Assembly: GCA_944322945.1 (NCBI GenBank)
Contig: CALUQN010000024.1
Location: 1 to 42,132 of the forward strand
DNA from: Candidatus Gastranaerophilales bacterium
GTDB taxonomy: Bacteria > Cyanobacteriota > Vampirovibrionia > Gastranaerophilales > Gastranaerophilaceae
Reading direction: 5' to 3'
DNA length: 42,132 nucleotides
Within the stretch, counting starts at the first letter, position 1. Each line of letters starts with the position of its first letter. The notes beneath the pieces are model-generated. The model ran no database searches. It was not told the DNA's origin and saw nothing but the letters and a program-made list of their open reading frames with translations. The position numbers and the translations under genes are program-made. Below are positions 15,218 through 23,205 of this stretch, piece by piece.

Positions 15218-16171
15218 TTAGCTTTCTATTAAGAGGCTTGCGCCTATGACGCCTGCGGTGTTGCCAAGCTGAGCCGGCACTACTTCAACAGTTTCACCTG
15301 CAATTTTCATGGCACGTTTTTTCAAAGCTTCTTTCAAAGGTTCAAGCAAAATGTCACCCGCGTCAGCCACGCCGCCGCCGATAATTATTTTTTCAGGGTT
15401 AAGCAGGTTTACAACACTCGCCATGCCAATACCGATATATTCACCAATTCTTGCAAATATTCTCTTTGCAACAGGGTCACCTGCTTTTGCGGCTTCTGCC
15501 ACAATAAACGGTGTGATATCTCCGCCGTTAGCCATTTCTCTGTATTTTGTAGATTTCCCGCCTAGGATATATTCTTCAGCCATAGCAACAATAGCCGGCC
15601 CTGACGCAAACGCTTCCATACATCCGGTATCTCCGCAGCCGCAAATAGGTCCGTCATGGATTTGAAGTTTTATGTGCCCGATTTCGCCGGCAGCGTTTGA
15701 TGCTCCTCTGACGAGTTTGCCGTTTACGATTAAACCGGAGCCGATACCTGTGCCGACAGTTATACAGATAAGGTTTTCGCACCCCTTGCCTGCGCCGTAT
15801 TTTAATTCGCCGAGGGCTGCGCATCTTACGTCGTTGTCAACCCTTGTCGGAATATGAAACTCATCTTCTATCATTTTTGCAATAGGAACTTCAACCCAGC
15901 CTGGGATGTTTGGCGCTAATCTTACTATACCTGATTTGTAATCAACCTGACCCGGAAAACCAAATCCAATTCCTTCGATATCTTTTGCAGTAAGTTTTGT
16001 TTCTTTCATCAAGTCATATATGGCTTGCTTAATATTGTTTACAGTGTATTCATAACCCATTTCCGCACGGGTCGGCACTGAATTTGAATATATAATTTTT
16101 CCGCTGTCATCCACAAGTGCAATTTTTACGTTTGTACCGCCTACATCTATTCCTATTCTGTTCTTTTTCAT
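15218..16171 (-). CDS. ROK-family sugar kinase (probable glucokinase)
   Basis: A cytoplasmic ATP-dependent sugar kinase of 317 residues. The ATP-binding phosphate-1 motif is GIDVGGTNVKIALVD, the catalytic aspartate is in RVDNDVRCAALGE, and the sugar contacts are GEIGHIKL. The ROK zinc signature is CGCGDTGCMEA. The C-terminal IIIGGGVADAGD segment completes the fold. Closest style is bacterial ROK glucokinase, although N-acetylmannosamine or fructose kinases cannot be excluded. GGGG lies about 10 bases before the ATG. The gene is 100 bases downstream of two zinc-type dehydrogenases on the same strand, suggesting carbohydrate metabolism. Confidence 0.9.
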   Translation of the reverse strand: MKKNRIGIDVGGTNVKIALVDDSGKIIYSNSVPTRAEMGYEYTVNNIKQAIYDLMKETKLTAKDIEGIGFGFPGQVDYKSGIVRLAPNIPGWVEVPIAKMIEDEFHIPTRVDNDVRCAALGELKYGAGKGCENLICITVGTGIGSGLIVNGKLVRGASNAAGEIGHIKLQIHDGPICGCGDTGCMEAFASGPAIVAMAEEYILGGKSTKYREMANGGDITPFIVAEAAKAGDPVAKRIFARIGEYIGIGMASVVNLLNPEKIIIGGGVADAGDILLEPLKEALKKRAMKIAGETVEVVPAQLGNTAGVIGASLLIES

Positions 16172-16271
16172 TTTTTATATCCCCTTAATACTTAATTAAA
16201 CGTATATTTATTTTAAGACAAACAAATTTATTTTTACATCAGATTTTATTCAAATTTTGTGTAAATATTTT

Positions 16272-17318
16272 TTAAGAGTCAGACTCCCACGGTTTGACCA
16301 AAAACTTAATAGCCTTGCCGTCAATATGCTGCTGCATAGCCCATTCAATATCTTTCAGCCCGATGGTTTTTGTGATTAATTTTTCGACTTCAACATCGCC
16401 GGACGCGATATATTCAAGCGCTTTACGAAAATATTTCGGAGTATGGTGGAAAACGCTCATAAGCCGGATATCGCCATAGTGCATTTTTGTGGTATCAAAA
16501 GTAACTTTTGAACCTGATTTGCACCCGCCAAAAAAGTGTACGGTGCCGCCGGGACGTACAAAGGTGAAAATTCTCTCCCAGATTTCCGGCAGTCCTACGC
16601 ACTCTACTGCAACATCAAGCCCTTTTCCTTCTTCTGTGAAATCAAGGAAGATTTTTTCAGGGTTAGGATACTTTTTCAAATCCACAATTTCATCGGCGTG
16701 TGCAAATTCATCAGCCATTTGAAGTTTTAGCGGATTTCTGCCTGCAACGATTACTTTAGCGCCTTTTAGTTTTGCAAGTCTTGCAAACATCAGGCCTATA
16801 GGTCCGATGCCGATAATTCCCACTGTCTGACCCTCTTTTATTCCGGTTCTTTCTACTCCGTGAACAACATTTGCAAGCGGTTCGCAAAATGCAGCTTTAT
16901 CAAAACTAAGATTGGCAGGAAGAATAAGTGTATTCTTTTTTACAATTCTTGCAGGAACTGTTATATATTCAGCATAAGCGCCGTTCAAAAGGTCAAGGTT
17001 TTCGCAAAGATTATATTCTTCGCGTTTACAGAAAAAACATTCTCCGCACGGTGCGGAATTTGCGGCAACTACGCGGTCGCCGACTTTCAGATTGTCAACA
17101 TTTCTGCCGACTTTTTCAACTATACCTGCAAATTCATGCCCGAATCCGGACGGGATATTTTTTATCAAAACAGGATGTCCGCGGCGGAATGTTTTTACAT
17201 CGGTGCCGCAGGTGAGTGCTGACATCACTTTTACAACAATTTCACCGTCTTCAGGCGGTTTTACCATAACTTCTTCATATCGTATGTTTTGAGGTCCGTA
17301 GTATTGTATAGCTTTCAT
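16272..17318 (-). CDS. Zinc-dependent medium-chain dehydrogenase, polyol-type
   Basis: An MDR-superfamily dehydrogenase of 348 residues, resembling sorbitol/L-threonine dehydrogenases. Catalytic zinc ligands are visible as Cys in LTCGTDV and His-Glu in GFGHEFAG. The structural zinc site is complete as four cysteines (CGECFFCKREEYNLC). The Rossmann motif is GIGPIGLMFARLA. Residues EPLANVVHG follow the polyol dehydrogenase pattern. It lies 9 bases after a second, related dehydrogenase gene. The substrate is probably a sugar alcohol or modified sugar but cannot be named from sequence. Confidence 0.88.
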   Translation of the reverse strand: MKAIQYYGPQNIRYEEVMVKPPEDGEIVVKVMSALTCGTDVKTFRRGHPVLIKNIPSGFGHEFAGIVEKVGRNVDNLKVGDRVVAANSAPCGECFFCKREEYNLCENLDLLNGAYAEYITVPARIVKKNTLILPANLSFDKAAFCEPLANVVHGVERTGIKEGQTVGIIGIGPIGLMFARLAKLKGAKVIVAGRNPLKLQMADEFAHADEIVDLKKYPNPEKIFLDFTEEGKGLDVAVECVGLPEIWERIFTFVRPGGTVHFFGGCKSGSKVTFDTTKMHYGDIRLMSVFHHTPKYFRKALEYIASGDVEVEKLITKTIGLKDIEWAMQQHIDGKAIKFLVKPWESDS

Positions 17319-17327
17319 ATTTATCCC

Positions 17328-18335
17328 TTAAAACTTTATGTAAGCTTTTAAAATTTTGTTGCTTACTGTATCTTCAACCGCCTGTTCTATTTTGTCAAAA
17401 TCATAAACAGTTGAAATATTTTTTACGTTAACTCTTCCTGATTCGAGTAGTTTGAGAGAATCTTTAAGGTCTTCAATAGCAGGGGAATAACTGCCTAGCA
17501 CCGTTAATTCTCTGTAGTAAATTTCATTGTTTGCATAGCCTTTATTTTGCGGGGTACTTGCAAAAACAAGAATTTTCCCTCCGTTTCTGACTGTATCAAG
17601 CGCAACATCTATTGTTTTATCGGCTCCTGATGTCATAAATACAGCATCAACGCCGTAATTTTCCGTTTTTAATTTTACGTATTGTCTGGTGTAATCTCTG
17701 TCTTTTGAATTAAAAGCACTGATGCCGAATTGTTTAAGAATTTGTATTCTGTCATCAAGTAAATCACAGCCGATAACTTTTACCCCCATTGCATTGAGCG
17801 CCTGTGACATCAAAATTCCGATTGAGCCTAATCCAATGACCAGCGCTGTATCACCTTTTCTCATCTGTGCTCTTTTAACTGCTCTTATGCAGCAGGCAAG
17901 CGGTTCATAAAAAGAGGCTTCAATTTCTGTCAGGTGCTTTGGTTTGAGGTGCGCTACATTTTTCAGGTGTTCTTCTGAAACAAAAATATATTCGCTAAAA
18001 CCACCCGGCTCCAGATTAGTTTTTTTGAAATGCTCGCACATTGAAACATTGCCGTTTTTGCAGTAAATACATTTTCCGCACGGAATATGGTGGGAGGTTA
18101 TAATAATATCATCTTTTTTAAATCGTGTAGACGAATTTATATCAACAATTTGAGCGACAATTTCGTGCCCTAAAACAGTTCCGTCAGGGACAAGTTTATG
18201 CTGCAGTTTTACTATATCTGAGCCGCACAATCCGCATCCTAAAAGCTTTACTATTGCTCCTTTACGATTGTTCAGTGATATACTGTCCCTCTCTTCAATT
18301 TCAATTTTGTCATTTTTTAAAACGGCAGTTTCCAT
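17328..18335 (-). CDS. Zinc-dependent medium-chain dehydrogenase, second paralogue
   Basis: A 335-residue MDR dehydrogenase related to its downstream neighbour. Cys in GLCGSDIV and His-Glu in VLGHEIVA provide the catalytic zinc site. The structural zinc cysteines are in CGKCIYCKNGNVSMC. The cofactor motif is VIGLGSIGILMSQAL, followed by an acidic residue (GCDLLDD) at the strand end that favours NAD. EPLACCIRAV matches the polyol group. GAGG lies about 10 bases before the ATG. Together with the next gene it could form a two-step oxidation or an epimerisation by oxidation and reduction, which is inference. Confidence 0.87.
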   Translation of the reverse strand: METAVLKNDKIEIEERDSISLNNRKGAIVKLLGCGLCGSDIVKLQHKLVPDGTVLGHEIVAQIVDINSSTRFKKDDIIITSHHIPCGKCIYCKNGNVSMCEHFKKTNLEPGGFSEYIFVSEEHLKNVAHLKPKHLTEIEASFYEPLACCIRAVKRAQMRKGDTALVIGLGSIGILMSQALNAMGVKVIGCDLLDDRIQILKQFGISAFNSKDRDYTRQYVKLKTENYGVDAVFMTSGADKTIDVALDTVRNGGKILVFASTPQNKGYANNEIYYRELTVLGSYSPAIEDLKDSLKLLESGRVNVKNISTVYDFDKIEQAVEDTVSNKILKAYIKF

Positions 18336-18372
18336 AAATTACACCTCTTTAAAAATTTTAGCACAAACAATC

Positions 18373-18401
18373 TTGCGATTTATCTAAATAGATTATATAA
18401 T
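18373..18401 (+). promoter_or_regulatory. Promoter giving a leaderless GNAT-like mRNA
   Basis: TTGCGA (18373-18378), a 17-base spacer and TATAAT (18396-18401). The ATG at 18408 begins 7 bases after the last base of the -10 box, which is the expected transcription start. No Shine-Dalgarno sequence is present. Confidence 0.7.
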
Positions 18402-18407
18402 AAATAT

Positions 18408-19385
18408 ATGAGCACAATCAGAAGATTAAATTTTTGGGATTCTCCTAAGCTTAAAAAAATGATATTTTATCTTGAAAGCGGCGAAAACCTCAGAAAAGAT
18501 TTGATGAGTGAAGCTTTCAGGTTTGTGCACAGATTTTTTCCGTTAAAATACCGCTTTATGCCTGAATCATATATTCTGCTTGAGGGAAAAGAAATTCTCG
18601 GACTGGTTACTGTTGCACCCACCCTGGGCAATCCTTTTAAGCTCAATATCACCCGTCTGGTTTTTGATAAAAATTTTTATGATGCAGGAAAACAGCTGAT
18701 TGAATTTGTAACGTCCAAATACGCGGCAAAAGGAGCAGTCTCTTTCACTGTTGCGGTTGACCAGTGCCACGACGAATTGATTAACCTTTTTATAAACGGC
18801 TGCGGATTCAGACACTGCTCATACGAAAATTTATGGAAACTAAGCGGGCTTGAATTTCCTGAAAAAGTTTCCTCGTTCAGATATTTCCAAAATTCAGACG
18901 CTCCGGAAGTTGCTGAATTGTATAACGGTGAAGTTATTGATATGTTTAAAAATTCACTCAAACGTGCTGCTAACGAATTTAAGGAACCGTTTTTTGAAGG
19001 GATTACAAACTTCTACAAAAACCGCTATGTTCTGGAAGATTCTATCAGACGCAGAATTATCGCTTATATGTCAATGACAACCTCTGACAATCTTAATTAC
19101 ATAATAGATTTGACACAAAATTCCGGTTACGATTTTAATTATGACGAAATCCTCGGGTTTGCCATAAGAGAAATTGCCCGAAGAAAAACCGTTTTCTATC
19201 CGTTTGTAAAACAAAAACAATATACAAAAGCCGCAGGAAAATTTGAGGATTATCTCCACGCCAAAAACTGTCAGTGTATCCAAACCCAGCTTGTTCTTGT
19301 GAAAGATTTTTACCGTCCGGTTAAACAGGAACAGAATGCCCTTCAGGTATTTTTATTCGGCGAAAACCGTATCACCGCAAATTAG
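18408..19385 (+). CDS. GNAT-like protein, probably two tandem acetyltransferase folds
   Basis: A 325-residue protein. The first half (about 1-150) has the order of a GNAT fold: an N-terminal IRRLNFWDSPKL segment, strands around ESYILLEGKEILGLVTV, and GCGFRHCSYENLW at the end, matching the usual 'GF....' strand before the C-terminal strands. The second half begins with another start-like segment, FRYFQNSDAPEVAELYN, suggesting a duplicated or degenerate second domain. The acetyl-CoA P-loop (Q/R-x-x-G-x-G/A) is not obvious, so activity is uncertain. It is transcribed toward ilvC, 65 bases away. Confidence 0.7.
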   Translation: MSTIRRLNFWDSPKLKKMIFYLESGENLRKDLMSEAFRFVHRFFPLKYRFMPESYILLEGKEILGLVTVAPTLGNPFKLNITRLVFDKNFYDAGKQLIEFVTSKYAAKGAVSFTVAVDQCHDELINLFINGCGFRHCSYENLWKLSGLEFPEKVSSFRYFQNSDAPEVAELYNGEVIDMFKNSLKRAANEFKEPFFEGITNFYKNRYVLEDSIRRRIIAYMSMTTSDNLNYIIDLTQNSGYDFNYDEILGFAIREIARRKTVFYPFVKQKQYTKAAGKFEDYLHAKNCQCIQTQLVLVKDFYRPVKQEQNALQVFLFGENRITAN

Positions 19386-19450
19386 TTTAATCATTTTTAT
19401 TATTTGTGTTAAAATTACATTCAAGGAGTATAAAGAAAAGAGGCGCGCTT

Positions 19451-20476
19451 ATGGATAAGCTAAAGATTTATCTTGATAAAGATATTGATTGTGAATTAAT
19501 TAAAACAAAAAAAATAGCAGTTATAGGATTTGGCTCGCAAGGATACGGACAATCAATGAATTTAAAAGATTCCGGATGTGACGTGGTTCTTGGTCTGCGT
19601 TTGGGCGGAAGTTCCGATGTTAAAGCTAAAGACTACGGCTTCAAAACTATGGCAATTAAAGACGCCGTCCAGTGGGCTGATATTGTACAAATTCTTATAC
19701 CTGATGAAGTTCAGGCAAAAGTTTATGAAGAAGAAATTAAACCGTATATGAAAAAAGGTCAGTACCTGATGTTTTCACACGGGTTTAACATTCACTACAA
19801 AAAAATTGTGGCGCCCGGGGACGTTAATGTGATTATGGTAGCCCCCAAAGGTCCGGGACATACTGTCAGAAGCGAATACCAGACAGGAAGAGGTGTTCCT
19901 TGCCTTATTGCCGTTTATCAAAACCCGTCAGGTGATGCAAAAGAAGTCGCACTTTCGTATGCGTCCGCAATCGGTGCCGGCAGAGCAGGGATTATTGAAA
20001 CAACCTTCCGTGAAGAAACAGAAACCGACTTATTCGGAGAACAGGCTGTTATCTGCGGCGGAATTTCCGCGCTCATAAAAGCAGGTTTTGATGTTCTGAC
20101 AGAAGCCGGATACTCGCCTTACATGGCTTACTTTGAAGTTCTTCACGAGATGAAGCTTATTGTTGACCTGTTTTTCCAGGGCGGTCTCGGCGATATGAGA
20201 TATTCTATCTCTAATACTGCGGAGTACGGCGATATGACCCGCGGACCAAAAGTTATCGGTGAAGAATCAAAAGCGGCTATGCGCAAAATTCTGAAAGATA
20301 TTCAATCCGGCGAGTTCGCAGAAGAATTTTTGACAGAAATGAAATCAGGCTGCACGGAATTTAACAGGCTAAGACAAGAAAACAGAGACCACCTGATTGA
20401 AAAAATCGGACAGGAAATCCGCTCATCATTTGTCTGGGGTACAAATAACAAAATTATTGACAGAAACAAAAATTAA
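19451..20476 (+). CDS. ilvC: Ketol-acid reductoisomerase
   Basis: It converts acetolactate or acetohydroxybutyrate to dihydroxy acids in branched-chain amino acid synthesis, using NAD(P)H and Mg2+. This is a class I enzyme of 341 residues. The cofactor loop is VIGFGSQGYGQSMNLKDSG, followed by VVLGLRLGGSS. VAPKGPGHTVRSEY carries the conserved PKGPGH, and the metal-site region is FREETETDLFGEQAVICGG with the C-terminal EVLHEMKLIVDL. I start at ATG 19451, preceded by AGAGG; the GTG 45 bases upstream adds residues not seen in the family and overlaps a likely promoter region. The product also feeds pantoate synthesis through 2-oxoisovalerate. Confidence 0.96.
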   Translation: MDKLKIYLDKDIDCELIKTKKIAVIGFGSQGYGQSMNLKDSGCDVVLGLRLGGSSDVKAKDYGFKTMAIKDAVQWADIVQILIPDEVQAKVYEEEIKPYMKKGQYLMFSHGFNIHYKKIVAPGDVNVIMVAPKGPGHTVRSEYQTGRGVPCLIAVYQNPSGDAKEVALSYASAIGAGRAGIIETTFREETETDLFGEQAVICGGISALIKAGFDVLTEAGYSPYMAYFEVLHEMKLIVDLFFQGGLGDMRYSISNTAEYGDMTRGPKVIGEESKAAMRKILKDIQSGEFAEEFLTEMKSGCTEFNRLRQENRDHLIEKIGQEIRSSFVWGTNNKIIDRNKN

Positions 20477-20495
20477 CTAAAAAAAAAGAGGTAAA

Positions 20496-21338
20496 ATGTT
20501 CAGCACTGAAGATATTTATGAAGTGGTAATATTCTCAATCGGCGACACAAAAGCCGGAACTAAAATGGGAAAATTGCAATTAAAAGATACAAAAGATGAC
20601 AGTATTTTAAATTGTATACTGTGGGAAGAAGCTTTGAACAGAATGGATTCAAAATTATTCCGCACAGGCAACCTGCTGCGAATAGTGTCAGGATCTTTCA
20701 ACGAAAAATTCAACAATTGTCTTGTCTCTGCACTTGAACTGGTCAAAGAAGCTAAAACAGGTCTTGACCTTGCAGACCGCGAAAAACTTTACGAAGGCAT
20801 AATTTCGTATGTGAATAACTTCAAAAATGAAAAACTGAAAAATTTTATACTGAATTATTTTGAAGAGCATAAAAACTTAATTATGGTCATGCCGGCGGCA
20901 AAACTTATGCACCATAATTATGTCGGCGGACTTCTGCAGCATATTTATGAATGCTTGCAGTTTGCGGAAATTAATATGGCTCTTTTTGCACATCCGCTGA
21001 ATGAAGACGAAATCTACGGCGCCTGCATTCTGCACGATATAGGCAAAATCTATGAATACACAATTGATGTTGAAACCGGACTTGTTGATTACGCGGAAGG
21101 TTTCCAAAAAGAATGGATAACCCATTCACAATACGGATTTACAATTTGTATGGCAAACGGTTTTAACACAATAGCCAGAATGATCGCGGCACACCACGGA
21201 CGCGCTGAATGGGGCGCTATTATTGACCTGAATGAAAAAGATTTGGAGCCAGAGTTGTATTTTATTCATATTGTTGACAATCTGTCTGCCAAATTCGGCA
21301 AAATTAACATTTCGCTTATTGAAAAGAAAGAGGTATAA
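20496..21338 (+). CDS. yhaM: YhaM-like 3'-5' exonuclease (OB fold plus HD domain)
   Basis: A 280-residue protein with the two-domain plan of YhaM, a metal-dependent 3'-5' exonuclease on RNA and single-stranded DNA. Residues about 1-90 form the OB-like nucleic-acid-binding part. The HD domain follows with HHNYVGGLLQHIYECL, the metal-binding pair in ACILHDIGKIYEY, a later histidine in ITHSQYGF, and AAHHGRAEWG. The length is somewhat shorter than Bacillus YhaM (about 314). GAGG precedes the ATG. It is followed after 2 bases by a thymidylate-kinase-like gene, so the product is tied to nucleotide metabolism. Confidence 0.85.
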   Translation: MFSTEDIYEVVIFSIGDTKAGTKMGKLQLKDTKDDSILNCILWEEALNRMDSKLFRTGNLLRIVSGSFNEKFNNCLVSALELVKEAKTGLDLADREKLYEGIISYVNNFKNEKLKNFILNYFEEHKNLIMVMPAAKLMHHNYVGGLLQHIYECLQFAEINMALFAHPLNEDEIYGACILHDIGKIYEYTIDVETGLVDYAEGFQKEWITHSQYGFTICMANGFNTIARMIAAHHGRAEWGAIIDLNEKDLEPELYFIHIVDNLSAKFGKINISLIEKKEV

Positions 21339-21340
21339 CG

Positions 21341-22015
21341 TTGAGTAATCTGACGGAAAAACACGATTTAAAAGGCACTTTAATCTGCGTAGAAGGAATT
21401 GACGGTTCCGGAAAATCCACACAGCTTGCACTTTTGAGGGATTGGCTTAAATCAATCGGGCAGGATGTTATTTTTACGGAGTGGAATTCTTCAATGCTGA
21501 TTTCTCAGACAACAAAACTTGCGAAGAAGAAAAACCTTCTCTCTCCGAGGACATTCAGTCTTCTGCACGCTGTAGATTTTGCCGACAGACTTAAACAGGT
21601 TATTGAACCTGCGCTTAAAGCCGGGTTTATTGTGCTTGCAGATAGATACGCATACACCGCTTTCGCTCGTGATGTTGCCCGCGGTGTAGACAGACAATGG
21701 GTCAGAAAAGTTTATGACTTTGCTATAAAACCTGACCTCGCTGTTTATTTTGATATTAAACCGGAAACTGCCATGAATAGAATTTGTTCAAACAGGGCTC
21801 CTAAATTCTATGAAGCTGGCATGGATTTAAAACTCAGTAATGACCCGTATGAAAGCTATCTGATATTCCAATCAAGAGTTATAAAAGAATACCAGAGCAT
21901 GGTGGAAGAGTTTGGACTTGTTAAACTAGATGCTGATGATTCAATCCACTCAAAACAGGTCGCAATAAGAACTTTGCTCCGAGAAATTCTCAAAGAAAAA
22001 GGGATAGAGGTGTAG
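21341..22015 (+). CDS. Thymidylate-kinase-like NMP kinase, paralogue 1
   Basis: A 224-residue P-loop kinase of the Tmk family (dTMP + ATP to dTDP). The Walker A is EGIDGSGKSTQ at about residues 18-28. The DR(Y) motif is LADRYAYTAFARDVARG, matching the dNMP-binding DRY of Tmk. The canonical TREPGGT loop is replaced by TEWNSS, an unusual substrate loop. A possible lid region is around NRAPKFYEAGMDL. Translation starts at TTG 21341, just behind an AGAGG site. It lies 2 bases after yhaM and 4 bases before a second copy. The monophosphate substrate should not be assumed to be dTMP. Confidence 0.82.
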   Translation: MSNLTEKHDLKGTLICVEGIDGSGKSTQLALLRDWLKSIGQDVIFTEWNSSMLISQTTKLAKKKNLLSPRTFSLLHAVDFADRLKQVIEPALKAGFIVLADRYAYTAFARDVARGVDRQWVRKVYDFAIKPDLAVYFDIKPETAMNRICSNRAPKFYEAGMDLKLSNDPYESYLIFQSRVIKEYQSMVEEFGLVKLDADDSIHSKQVAIRTLLREILKEKGIEV

Positions 22016-22019
22016 ATTT

Positions 22020-22691
22020 ATGGAAAATTTTAAAAGAAAACACGATTACGAAGGACTCCTTGTTGTCATCGAAGGAACTGACGGTTCCGGTAAATCTACC
22101 CAGCTTGAACTTTTGAAGCGTTATATGCAGGATATGTCATACGGCGTTATGGTATCTGAGTGGAAAACGTCAAGGTTAATCGCAAAAGTCATTGATGAAG
22201 CAAAGGAACGCAACTTGCTTAACGCATCAACATACAGCCTGCTGTATGCGGCAGATTTTGCAGACAGACTGGAAAACCAGATTATACCGGCCCTGAAATC
22301 AGGATTTATTGTACTTTTGGACAGATACTACTACACGGCGCTTGCCCGTGATGTTGTCCGCGGTCAGGATATTGAATGGGTTAAAAACCTCTACGAATTC
22401 GCACCGGAACCGGATCTTGTATTTTACCTTGATATGCCGGTGGATGTTCTGTTAAAACGTATTATCGGGACAACCGGTCTGGATTTTTATGAAAGCGGCA
22501 GAGATGTCGGATTTTCTACTGATTTTTACAAAAGTTTTGAAATCTACCAGAACAGATGTCTCGAAGAATACAACCGAATGAAATCCGAATACGGTTTTAT
22601 TAGTATTGACGGTACAAAAACTGTGGAAGAAATTCATGACGAAATGAAAAAACACGTTCAGGAAATTCTTGATACAGGAATTTTAGATTAA
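22020..22691 (+). CDS. Thymidylate-kinase-like NMP kinase, paralogue 2
   Basis: A 223-residue tandem paralogue of the preceding gene, aligning along its whole length. It has Walker A EGTDGSGKSTQ, the substrate loop SEWKTSRLI in place of TREPGGT, and LLDRYYYTALARDVVRG for the DRY motif. Similarity is clearest in the P-loop, the AADFADRLE helix and the FYESG segment. The two have drifted apart in the C-terminal third, which suggests different substrates or a heterodimer. It is the last gene of the plus-strand run; I see no clear terminator in the 240 bases that follow. Confidence 0.82.
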   Translation: MENFKRKHDYEGLLVVIEGTDGSGKSTQLELLKRYMQDMSYGVMVSEWKTSRLIAKVIDEAKERNLLNASTYSLLYAADFADRLENQIIPALKSGFIVLLDRYYYTALARDVVRGQDIEWVKNLYEFAPEPDLVFYLDMPVDVLLKRIIGTTGLDFYESGRDVGFSTDFYKSFEIYQNRCLEEYNRMKSEYGFISIDGTKTVEEIHDEMKKHVQEILDTGILD

Positions 22692-22932
22692 TATTATCAG
22701 TCAGCTGGCATAGCCTCATTGCCGCCTGCGCGGTGATTAGACTATCTGTTTTATGTTTAATAAAAATCTAACTCTTTAGAATAATTTTTGCAAAAAACTA
22801 TTGGATATTTTTTTTGTTTGTGTTATTATTTAATCCCAATTCAGATTAATATTTGTAAAATTATTTTGTTTTCTGTCAAAAAAAATAATTCACAGGTATT
22901 AAAATGATTGTCAAAGAAAAAGGAGATACAAA
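22692..22932 (+). promoter_or_regulatory. Promoter and about 97-base leader of the small protein gene
   Basis: TTGGAT (22801-22806), a 17-base spacer ending TGT, and TATTAT (22824-22829) make a good extended -10 promoter. The expected start near 22836 leaves an AT-rich leader of about 97 bases, ending in AAGGAG before the ATG at 22933. In 22692-22800 I see no gene and no clear terminator. Confidence 0.55.
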
Positions 22933-23205
22933 ATGACAATGATTCAAAAAATTCAACCTGAAGTAGCAAATGTAGCAAAAAAAGCATATCAATATCTCGG
23001 ACCTGATCATGTTTTTTCAGCAAAAGAAATTAAAGAAGCTGCTGAATTAGCAAAAAGTGCTGCAAAACCGCAGCCTGTAAAAACTGCTGAATATTTCAGC
23101 CCGCGTGCAATTATTGAAAACGTTGAAAAATTCAACCATGCTACTACTGATAAAGCTGTAGTCGGTCAAAAATTAGACATCGTTGAAGGCCACATGTTTG
23201 GTTAA
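22933..23205 (+). CDS. Small soluble protein of unknown function
   Basis: A 90-residue protein I do not recognise. It is lysine- and alanine-rich, with no signal peptide or membrane helix. An N-terminal helical part (about 1-45) is followed by an extended PQPVKTAEYFSPRAIIENVE segment. It has a strong AAGGAG site, its own promoter-like sequence and a long leader, all of which favour a real, well-expressed gene. Its stop codon overlaps that of the convergent nnrD gene by 3 bases. Confidence 0.75.
   Translation: MTMIQKIQPEVANVAKKAYQYLGPDHVFSAKEIKEAAELAKSAAKPQPVKTAEYFSPRAIIENVEKFNHATTDKAVVGQKLDIVEGHMFG

Noticed and set aside
22905-22990. A short upstream frame starting at ATG 22905 ahead of the small orphan gene.
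   Set aside because: It overlaps the real start out of frame and lacks a strong ribosome-binding site; regulation cannot be argued from this alone.
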